Positions 57,578 to 64,000 of a DNA stretch of 64,000 bases are shown here, piece by piece. The first letter of the stretch is position 1; the number at the start of each line of letters is the position of its first letter. A program made the translations under genes and the position numbers. Location: NCBI RefSeq assembly GCF_000429725.1, contig NZ_AUCK01000004.1, positions 118,266-182,265 of the forward strand. The letters run 5' to 3'. Under the pieces are notes generated by a model. It saw nothing but the letters and a program-made list of their open reading frames with translations, was not told where the DNA came from and ran no database searches. Source of the stretch: Alkalicoccus chagannorensis DSM 18086. Lineage in GTDB: Bacteria; Bacillota; Bacilli; Bacillales; Salisediminibacteriaceae.

Positions 57578-60001
57578 TTGTCCACGCTGCATTTTGTTGC
57601 CCTTGCACCATTTATAGCGGCCATTTTCATTCCAGCCTTCTACTTTCTTTTCCGTAGAGTCCATACGGGCTGGTTTGTACTACCGATCCCGCTGGTGCTT
57701 TTCATTTATTTATTCACATACCTTCCGTTGGGAGGAGAGCCGATGGAGGCTGTCCAGCACTCTGTACCATGGGTGCCCTCTCTGGACATCTTCTTTACGG
57801 TCTACCTGGATGGATTAAGTCTTCTCTTTGCGCTTCTGATTACCGGTATCGGAGCTTTGGTCGTCCTTTATTCCATCTACTACATTGCCAACAAAGATGG
57901 GGAACCTCTGCATAACTTTTATGTTTACCTCCTGATGTTTATGGGGGCTATGCTGGGGGTTGTTTTATCGGACAATTTGATTGTCATTTATGTATTCTGG
58001 GAGCTGACCAGCTTTGCCTCATCGCTGTTGATCGCTTACTGGTTTCATAAAGAAAAATCCAGGTATGGTGCACAGAAGTCCATGCTGATTACCGTCTCCG
58101 GCGGCTTTGCCATGCTCGCTGGTTTCACCCTGCTTTACGGCATGACGGGAACATTCAGTCTCCAGGAGATTATCAGCCAGGCCGGCGCAATTTCTGCTGA
58201 ACCTGCGTTCCTGGCAGCGATGATTCTCGTGCTTGCAGGGGCTTTCACGAAATCAGCCCAGTTTCCGTTTCATATCTGGCTTCCGGATGCCATGGAAGCA
58301 CCGACTCCGGTCAGTGCCTATCTGCACTCTGCAACCATGGTAAAAGCCGGTATTTACCTCGTAGCTCGTTTTACTCCTGTCTTCGGAGGAGAACCTCAGT
58401 GGTTCTGGATCATTACGAGCTTTGGACTCTTCACACTGCTGTGGGGCTCCGTTTCGGCGGTGAGGCAGAAGGATCTTAAAGGAATTCTAGCCTTCTCCAC
58501 CGTCAGTCAGCTCGGCCTGATCATGAGCCTTCTCGGAGCAGGTTCGGCCGCGGTCCATTTCGACGTAGTCGAAGGGGAATCGATGGCAACAGTTGCCGTC
58601 ATGGCAGCCATGCTTCACCTGATCAACCATGCAACATTCAAAGGAAGTCTGTTTATGGTCGTCGGGATCGTCGATCACGAGACAGGGACACGCGATATCC
58701 GCCGGCTCGGCGGCCTGATGACGATTATGCCGATCACGTTCTCTATTTCTCTGATTGGCATTGCAGCGATGGCAGGTCTGCCGCCGTTCAACGGCTTCCT
58801 GAGTAAGGAAATGTTTTTTGAAGGAATGCTGCACGCGGCTCAATTTGACGTCTTTAATGCCCAGACCTTCGGGTGGCTTTTCCCGATTATTGCCTGGACG
58901 GCCAGCGTCTTTACATTCCTTTACTGTATGATCATGCTGTTTCGAACCTTCACAGGGGAGCACGATCCTTCCAAGCTGGAAAAGGAAGCACACGAAGCGC
59001 CTATCGGGATGCTCATTTCCCCGATTATTCTTGCAGGACTGGTGATCCTGTTCGGTTTGTTTCCAAACATGCTTGCCTATACAATCATCGAACCATCCAT
59101 GCAGGCTGTACTGCCGGACCTGCTCGGAGCGGGCGAACAGTTCTATGTCAACATTTATCACTGGCATGGATTCAATACCGCACTCTTCATGACGCTCGGT
59201 GTCGTCTTCTTCGGCGCACTTCTCTTTGTTAACATGAGACGTTTTGAAGCATCGGCTTTCTATCTCGGCGAACGGGATCCGCTGAACTGGTTCTATGACA
59301 GCGGCATGACTGGTCTGATCAGCGGAGCACAGTCCGTAGATGCCGTCCAGATGACAGGGAAACTGCGCCATTACTTCATGTTTATGATGGTCTTCTTCTC
59401 GGTCACCATGAGCTATATCCTGCTCAGCACGAATGCGCTCGTTATTGACTGGGCGAACGCAGGAGAGCTGTCGCCTTACCTCGTGCTCGTCGTTGCTGCG
59501 ATGCTCGTTGCAACTGTGGCGATTCCTTTTGTCTCCAGCAGGATTTCCGCTGTTGTTCTGATCGGTGTCGTCGGCTTTATTATTGCCCTGCTGTTCGTCG
59601 TTCTCCGCGCGCCGGACCTGGCCCTGACACAGCTGCTCGTAGAAACAGTTATGGTTGTGCTCCTGCTGCTGGTGTTCTACCATCTTCCGGAGATTCGCAA
59701 AGAGAACTTTAAACCGGCATTTAAAATCGGTAATTTCGTAGTTTCTATCGCAGTTGGTGCGGTTGTTACGATAACGGGACTTGCTGTTCATGCCTTCCGT
59801 TATGACAATGCCATCAACCCGATTTCGGATTATTTCGTAGAAAATGCCTATGAACTGGCCGGCGGAAAAAACATGGTCAACGTTATTCTCGTTGATTTCC
59901 GTGGACTTGATACGCTGCTCGAAGTGCTGGTACTCGGTATTGTCGCTATAGCCGCTGTCGTCCTCGTGAAATTCAAAGCAAAGGATGGTGAAGACGTATG
60001 A
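57578..60001 (+). CDS. mrpA: Mrp Na+/H+ antiporter subunit A
   Basis: Largest subunit of the Mrp (Mnh) complex, related to NuoL and a C-terminal NuoJ-like part; it takes part in Na+ export and pH homeostasis. The 807-residue protein has about 20 membrane segments, FWELTSFASSLLIAYW and FTKSAQFPFHIWLPDAMEAPTPVSAYLHSATMVKAG (cut into conserved blocks) with key Lys/Glu, and the acidic C-terminal domain ending FKAKDGEDV. The start is TTG at 57578, nine bases after AAAGGAGG; the TTG at 57557 precedes that site. First of seven overlapping genes. Confidence 0.96.
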   Translation: MSTLHFVALAPFIAAIFIPAFYFLFRRVHTGWFVLPIPLVLFIYLFTYLPLGGEPMEAVQHSVPWVPSLDIFFTVYLDGLSLLFALLITGIGALVVLYSIYYIANKDGEPLHNFYVYLLMFMGAMLGVVLSDNLIVIYVFWELTSFASSLLIAYWFHKEKSRYGAQKSMLITVSGGFAMLAGFTLLYGMTGTFSLQEIISQAGAISAEPAFLAAMILVLAGAFTKSAQFPFHIWLPDAMEAPTPVSAYLHSATMVKAGIYLVARFTPVFGGEPQWFWIITSFGLFTLLWGSVSAVRQKDLKGILAFSTVSQLGLIMSLLGAGSAAVHFDVVEGESMATVAVMAAMLHLINHATFKGSLFMVVGIVDHETGTRDIRRLGGLMTIMPITFSISLIGIAAMAGLPPFNGFLSKEMFFEGMLHAAQFDVFNAQTFGWLFPIIAWTASVFTFLYCMIMLFRTFTGEHDPSKLEKEAHEAPIGMLISPIILAGLVILFGLFPNMLAYTIIEPSMQAVLPDLLGAGEQFYVNIYHWHGFNTALFMTLGVVFFGALLFVNMRRFEASAFYLGERDPLNWFYDSGMTGLISGAQSVDAVQMTGKLRHYFMFMMVFFSVTMSYILLSTNALVIDWANAGELSPYLVLVVAAMLVATVAIPFVSSRISAVVLIGVVGFIIALLFVVLRAPDLALTQLLVETVMVVLLLLVFYHLPEIRKENFKPAFKIGNFVVSIAVGAVVTITGLAVHAFRYDNAINPISDYFVENAYELAGGKNMVNVILVDFRGLDTLLEVLVLGIVAIAAVVLVKFKAKDGEDV

Positions 60002-60426
60002 TGAAATCACGCCCGATCCAATTTCATGTTGTGACGCGGATTACAGGATTTATCATCCTCACGTTTTCCATCTTTCTATTCTTTGCTGGACACAACAATC
60101 CGGGCGGAGGGTTTATCGGGGGCCTGATGACGGCTTCCGCTCTCGTCCTTCTCTACTTGAGCTTTGACGTCCAGTCGATTAAAAAGGCCATTCCTTTTGA
60201 TTATACGCAGATGATTGCAGTGGGTCTGGCCATCTCCATTATTACCGGGATTGTCGGCATGTTTTTCGGTTTTCCTTATTTAACACAGTTCTTTGATTAT
60301 TTTCAGCTTCCGATTCTCGGAGAAACAGAGCTGACCACAGCACTTCCGTTCGACCTCGGTATCTATCTCGTTGTCGTAGGATTCACCATGCTGACGATAC
60401 TGACGATTGCGGAGGATGAGGCCTGA
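59998..60426 (+). CDS. mrpB: Mrp antiporter subunit B
   Basis: 142-residue membrane subunit with RITGFIILTFSIFLFFAGHNNPGGGFIGGL, the MrpB signature (cut here), and four membrane segments. Its ATG overlaps the mrpA stop by four bases; ATG at 60001 is equally possible. Confidence 0.95.
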   Translation: MMKSRPIQFHVVTRITGFIILTFSIFLFFAGHNNPGGGFIGGLMTASALVLLYLSFDVQSIKKAIPFDYTQMIAVGLAISIITGIVGMFFGFPYLTQFFDYFQLPILGETELTTALPFDLGIYLVVVGFTMLTILTIAEDEA

Positions 60427-60764
60427 TGGAAATTCTGATGATTTTTGCCGTTGGTATCATTTTCTCCGTCGGCACGTATTTACTATTAACAAAAAGCATG
60501 CTGCGAGTCATCCTGGGTGTAATGCTCATAGCCCACGGTGCCCATCTGATGTTTCTCACTTTGGCTGGGCTGAAAACCGGCTCACCTCCGCTTTTAGGAG
60601 AAGAGGCCTCCAGCTATGCAGATCCCCTGCCTCAGGCCCTGATTCTGACAGCTATTGTTATCGGCTTCGGTATGACCGCTTTCATGCTGGTGCTCGCGTA
60701 CCGGACGTACAAGCTGCACGGAACGGACAATCTTGATGAACTGAGGGGTACTGACGATGAGTAA
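60426..60764 (+). CDS. mrpC: Mrp antiporter subunit C
   Basis: NuoK-like subunit, 112 residues with three membrane helices and KSMLRVILGVMLIAHGAHLM, DPLPQALILTAIVIGF. The start overlaps the mrpB stop by one base (TGATG). Confidence 0.96.
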   Translation: MEILMIFAVGIIFSVGTYLLLTKSMLRVILGVMLIAHGAHLMFLTLAGLKTGSPPLLGEEASSYADPLPQALILTAIVIGFGMTAFMLVLAYRTYKLHGTDNLDELRGTDDE

Positions 60765-62241
60765 TTTAGTAGTAATGCCAATCCTGATCCCGATGCTCAT
60801 CGGTGTCCTGCTTCTATTAGTAAAAGACAAGAAGCAGGTCCAGCGTATCGCAACGTTGTTGACCGTTTTATCGATGATCATTCTATCAGGTTATCTGACG
60901 TATATCGTATATATAGACGGCATACAGACCATTGAACTTGGTAACTGGCCAGCGCCATTCGGCATTGTCCTGGTTGCAGACCTGCTCTCTTCTTCGCTTG
61001 TTTTTCTTTCGGGTATTCTCGCTCTAGTCACACTCGTTTTTGCGTGGCTCACTTTCAGCCCGGAAAGAGAACGGAATTTTTTCCATCCGTTCTTCCTCTT
61101 CCTGCTGGTGGGTGTGAACGGCTCGTTTATGACAGGGGACTTGTTCAACCTGTTCGTCTTCTTCGAAGTGATGCTGATCTCTTCCTTCATTCTTATTTCC
61201 ATGGGAAGCAAGAAATATCAGCTCCGCGAATCGTTGAAGTATGTCATCATTAACACCATTTCCTCGATGTTCTTTATCCTCGGTGTCGCTTATATGTACG
61301 GTCTTACCGGGACATTGAACATGGCGGATATGGCTGTAAGAACAAGTGAAATGGAAAATACAGCCCTGCTGTCTGTAGCTGCTGTCGTTTTCTTATTTGT
61401 TTTCGGAACGAAGAGCGCCATCTTTCCGCTGTACTACTGGCTTCCGCATTCCTATTACGCACCTCCGGCTGCCATCGCCGCTCTTTTCGGCGGGCTGCTC
61501 ACGAAGGTCGGGGTCTATACGATCATGCGGATGTACACCTTGGTCTTCAATCATGACCCGCAGATTCTTCAAATTCTATTAATCGTCGGCGGGCTCACGA
61601 TGTTTATTGGTGTACTGGGCGCGGTTGCACTGTATGATTTCAAACGCATCCTGGCCGTTCATATTGTCAGTCAGGTCGGTTATATGATCATGGGTATTGG
61701 GATATTTACGCCACTGGCGATCGCCGGCACGTATTACTTCCTCGTCCACAACATCATCGTGAAGTCAGCGCTGTTCCTGTATGCTGGTATCGCCGAGCGC
61801 ATTACCGGCACTACGCAGCTGAAACAGATGAGCGGGCTCCTGAAAACACATCCTTATGTCGGGTGGCTGTTCTTCATCACGGCACTCTCGCTGGCTGGAA
61901 TCCCGCCGCTGAGTGGATTCTTCGGGAAATTTGCGCTGATTATATCCGGCTTCGAGGCCCAGCACTATTTCGTTGTCGCAGTCAGTATTTTAACCGGTGT
62001 TCTTACGCTCTTCTCGATGATGAAGATCTTTATGACTTCTTTCTTCGGCGAAGTGAAGCTGCCTGATCCGGCTTCTGCTGCTGTGAAAGTGGGTGGACTT
62101 GCAGCAGCCACCCTGCCTCTTGTCTTTCTCACTGTACTCCTCGGAGTTGCTGCAGAACCGTTCATGCAGTTCTCGATGGAAATCGGCGAACAGCTGATGA
62201 ACCCGTCCGACTACTATATCCCATCAGTATTGGAGGATTAA
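60757..62241 (+). CDS. mrpD: Mrp antiporter subunit D
   Basis: NuoM/N-like antiporter core of 494 residues and about 14 membrane segments. Key features are VNGSFMTGDLFNLFVFFEVMLISSF with the conserved Glu, GTKSAIFPLYYWLPHSYYAPP with Lys, and the C-terminal GIPPLSGFFGKFALI. It overlaps mrpC by eight bases. Confidence 0.96.
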   Translation: MSNLVVMPILIPMLIGVLLLLVKDKKQVQRIATLLTVLSMIILSGYLTYIVYIDGIQTIELGNWPAPFGIVLVADLLSSSLVFLSGILALVTLVFAWLTFSPERERNFFHPFFLFLLVGVNGSFMTGDLFNLFVFFEVMLISSFILISMGSKKYQLRESLKYVIINTISSMFFILGVAYMYGLTGTLNMADMAVRTSEMENTALLSVAAVVFLFVFGTKSAIFPLYYWLPHSYYAPPAAIAALFGGLLTKVGVYTIMRMYTLVFNHDPQILQILLIVGGLTMFIGVLGAVALYDFKRILAVHIVSQVGYMIMGIGIFTPLAIAGTYYFLVHNIIVKSALFLYAGIAERITGTTQLKQMSGLLKTHPYVGWLFFITALSLAGIPPLSGFFGKFALIISGFEAQHYFVVAVSILTGVLTLFSMMKIFMTSFFGEVKLPDPASAAVKVGGLAAATLPLVFLTVLLGVAAEPFMQFSMEIGEQLMNPSDYYIPSVLED

Positions 62242-62244
62242 CGC

Positions 62245-62721
62245 ATGGCTTTTCAAATATTATTGAACCTTGCTCTTGCTCTGATCTGGATGATGCTGAA
62301 TGATGCGTATACGTTTGTCGATTTTGTTATCGGTTATATAGTCGGACTTGGGCTGCTGTATGTACTCCGCCGTTTTCTCCGGTTCGACTTTTATTTCAGA
62401 CGAGTGTGGGCGGTTCTTAAACTCATTGCCCTGTTTACGGTGAAACTGATTCAGTCTAACATCGATATGATCAAAATAGTACTCAGCCCGAAACTCGATA
62501 TCACGCCCGGCATCATCGCCGTCCCGACAGAGCTGAAAACCGACTGGGAGGTTACACTGCTTGCCAACCTGATCTCGTTGACACCTGGGACACTGACGAT
62601 GAATTTCTCGGAAGATGGCCGTGTCCTATACGTGCACTCTATCCATGTTCCAGACAAGGATAAGGCAATCAAAGAAATACATGATTCTTTTGAGAAAGCC
62701 ATTAGGGAGGTGACCGACTGA
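62245..62721 (+). CDS. mrpE: Mrp antiporter subunit E
   Basis: 158-residue subunit: two membrane segments at the N-terminus (residues about 1-45), then LIQSNIDMIKIVLSPKLDITPGIIAVPTELKTDWEVTLLANLISLTPGTLT (seen as the family block) and a soluble end. It follows mrpD by three bases. Confidence 0.95.
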   Translation: MAFQILLNLALALIWMMLNDAYTFVDFVIGYIVGLGLLYVLRRFLRFDFYFRRVWAVLKLIALFTVKLIQSNIDMIKIVLSPKLDITPGIIAVPTELKTDWEVTLLANLISLTPGTLTMNFSEDGRVLYVHSIHVPDKDKAIKEIHDSFEKAIREVTD

Positions 62722-62999
62722 TGGAGACGGTACTGTTTATTGCACTTGGCCTGATGTCGGTATCCGTTCTCGTCTGTACATGGCGTGCCCTCATCGGCCC
62801 CTCGATGTCCGACAGGGTTGTTGCGCTTGATACGCTCGGCATCAACCTGATCGGCTTTATCGCACTCGTGATGATGAGCCAGGGAACGATTGCTTATTCT
62901 GACGTCGTCCTCGTTATCGCCGTGCTGGCCTTCATTGGGTCAGTAGCAATAGCGAAATTTATTGAAGGAGGTGTCGTCCTTGACCGAGGTGATCATTAG
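62721..62999 (+). CDS. mrpF: Mrp antiporter subunit F
   Basis: 92-residue membrane protein with three helices and WRALIGPSMSDRVVALDTL, the MrpF/PhaF signature. It overlaps mrpE by one base and mrpG by 20. Confidence 0.95.
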   Translation: METVLFIALGLMSVSVLVCTWRALIGPSMSDRVVALDTLGINLIGFIALVMMSQGTIAYSDVVLVIAVLAFIGSVAIAKFIEGGVVLDRGDH

Positions 63000-63333
63000 T
63001 ATCTTTATTCTTGCCGGCGTCGGCCTGAGCGTGCTCGGATCGATCGGTCTCATCCGGTTTCCGGATGTATACGGACGCCTCCACGCAGCAACAAAAAGCG
63101 CCACGCTCGGTGTGATCAGCATCATTACCGGCGTGTTTCTCTACTTTCTGCTCGTTCACGGTATTTTTAACGCCAAGCTGCTGCTCACGATTCTGTTTGT
63201 TTTCCTGACAGCTCCTGTTGCCGCATTTATGATCGGACGTTCTGCTTACAATGTAGGTGTGACGATGTGGGACCGGACAGAACAAGACGATTTGAAACGG
63301 GATATCGACGCCGCTTCCTCGAAGCAGAAGTAA
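62980..63333 (+). CDS. mrpG: Mrp antiporter subunit G
   Basis: 117 residues, three membrane helices, GLIRFPDVYGRLHAATKSATLGV as family signature (cut). The TTG at 62980 lies about eight bases past GAAGGAGG and matches the family N-terminus; the TTG at 62962 overlaps that site. Last gene; a hairpin follows at 63401. Confidence 0.95.
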   Translation: MTEVIISIFILAGVGLSVLGSIGLIRFPDVYGRLHAATKSATLGVISIITGVFLYFLLVHGIFNAKLLLTILFVFLTAPVAAFMIGRSAYNVGVTMWDRTEQDDLKRDIDAASSKQK

Positions 63334-63400
63334 CGACGCGCCCCCGTGGAAATTGCAGTTGATTGGTTCCTGCCCAATTGCGAAAGAAACAGAAATCCAA

Positions 63401-63433
63401 GAAGGCCCTCCCCGTTTTTCGGTGAGGGCCTTC
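63401..63433 (+). terminator. Hairpin downstream of mrpG, probable terminator
   Basis: GAAGGCCCTC (63401-63410) pairs with GAGGGCCTTC (63424-63433). The tail (TGTATG) has few T, so efficiency is unclear. The stretch 63434-63617 holds nothing I recognise. Confidence 0.6.
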
Positions 63434-63617
63434 TGTATGAAAAAGAGGCATTCCATAAAACCACTGTTCCCGCCTGCAGCGATTCTGGTACAGAATGATG
63501 CAGTTGGCTTTTCCGTGACTACCTTCGTAGAAGCCATGAAAGAACAAGCTCTCGACTCTTTTATCATCGTCACGGACGTCTTTCTTCCCACTCTGAGATG
63601 ACTTAGAAGAAGTCCAT

Positions 63618-64000
63618 TCAACTCAGGGAAAACCAAGTTTCCATCTTCCTATTTACTAACGAAACGAGGCTGGGACAAAAAGTTCTAGCTAAGTAAAAAC
63701 GCTTCCGATTATCCAAAATGGATAATCGGAAGCGTTTTGTTTGTACATTCGAATAACGCAGGCGACTCATGGCAGTGAACTTCCTCAAGTTCACTGCCAT
63801 GAGTGCAAATCCCATTTCTTGTTTCACCTTGTCTTTGCCTCTCACCGACATTCTGGTGAAACGCAAATTCGCCTTCAGAAACCCAAAAACTGGTTCTACG
63901 TCGGTTTTACGCCGCCCGTAAATTGCTCCAGTTTCTTCTTCCGAAAGCAGTTGACGAATATTCTCTTTTTGCTTCTCCCATTTTTCATTGAGATAAACCT
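63618..64000 (-). CDS. IS1182-like transposase, C-terminal part (cut by window edge)
   Basis: The frame is open from the window edge. The visible 127 residues include YGRRKTDVEPVFGFLKANL and the RFTRMSVRGKDKVKQEMGF, ALMAVNLRKF blocks of DDE transposases of this family. Reading continues through the hairpin at 63700-63737 and the end sequence GAGGCTGGGACAAAA (63666-63680), which resembles ends of Bacillus IS1182-type elements, and stops just outside. Only the C-terminus is seen, so intactness cannot be judged. Confidence 0.85.
   Translation of the reverse strand, partial: VYLNEKWEKQKENIRQLLSEEETGAIYGRRKTDVEPVFGFLKANLRFTRMSVRGKDKVKQEMGFALMAVNLRKFTAMSRLRYSNVQTKRFRLSILDNRKRFYLARTFCPSLVSLVNRKMETWFSLS
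63661..64000 (-). mobile_element. IS1182-family insertion sequence, right part only
   Basis: The probable end is at about 63666 (GAGGCTGGGACAAAA). The other end is outside the window. It separates the mrp operon from whatever lies beyond. Confidence 0.7.
63700..63737. other. Terminator-like palindrome within the transposase gene
   Basis: CGCTTCCGATTATCC and GGATAATCGGAAGCG form a perfect 15-bp stem with T-runs on both strands. It lies near the element end and inside the transposase C-terminal codons. Confidence 0.75.

Noticed and set aside
57310..57657. Plus-strand frame of 115 codons over the mrpA leader
   Set aside because: It crosses the terminator-like hairpin and the mrpA ribosome site, continues in another frame into mrpA, and the product looks like nothing known.
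58487..60010. 507-codon minus-strand frame
   Set aside because: It is the antisense of mrpA; the His/Gln/Asn-rich product is the usual shadow of membrane-protein codons.
63353..63601. 82-codon plus-strand frame after mrpG
   Set aside because: It runs through the mrpG terminator hairpin and lacks a ribosome site.

Overview
The window is a chromosomal segment of a Gram-positive, Bacillaceae-type bacterium. Most genes lie on the minus strand, in the order known from the Bacillus subtilis nfo-cshB-ispH-yqfO-trmK-cccA-sigA-dnaG ... dnaK ... comE ... aroE-yqeH-yqeG region. Acidic proteins, a seven-gene Mrp Na+/H+ antiporter operon and FloA/NfeD suggest a salt- or alkali-adapted member of the family. 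The sporulation genes that usually interrupt this block (yqfC/yqfD beside phoH, gpr-spoIIP beside lepA) are missing from their places, so the lineage may not form spores; that is an inference from one window.

Layout. 1-600: 5' part of a zinc ABC transporter ATPase behind a Zur box. 694-4380: ppx and ppk1 (polyphosphate turnover), with two TTAACA repeats in front of ppk. 4381-4911: terminator-like hairpins and one doubtful small ORF. 4912-13454: lytic transglycosylase, nfo-cshB, a CarD-like regulator and ispH (both plus), then yqfO-trmK, cccA and a GDPD gene. 13467-19290: membrane protein, sigA, dnaG, yqxD, ppsR, ccpN. 19316-22592: glyQS behind a T-box leader. 22589-28760: recO, era, cdd, dgkA, ybeY, pgpH, phoH. 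29079-32056: a coiled membrane protein, floA and nfeD behind a sigmaW-type promoter. 32257-34095: an unknown gene and a TnpB (IS1341-type) element. 34366-38128: yqeY, rpsU, mtaB, rsmE, prmA. 38150-42948: the hrcA-grpE-dnaK heat-shock operon under CIRCE, with dnaJ after a terminator and its own promoter. 42980-57096: hemW, lepA, rpsT, holA, yqzM, comEC-EB-EA, yqeM, rsfS, yqeK, nadD, yqeI, aroE, yqeH, yqeG. 57578-63333: mrpABCDEFG after a structured leader. 63618-64000: 3' end of an IS1182-like transposase.

The block combines translation and ribosome assembly (era, ybeY, lepA, rsfS, yqeH, yqeI, rpsT, rpsU, glyQS), replication (dnaG, holA), competence (comE), protein quality control and ion homeostasis. 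The least explained items are a dispersed intergenic hairpin repeat (three copies, each beside a terminator, with one compensatory base-pair change), the leader with an early terminator in front of mrpA, and the TnpB element whose natural guide can be read from its flank. All functional calls rest on reading the sequence and family knowledge; no search was run.
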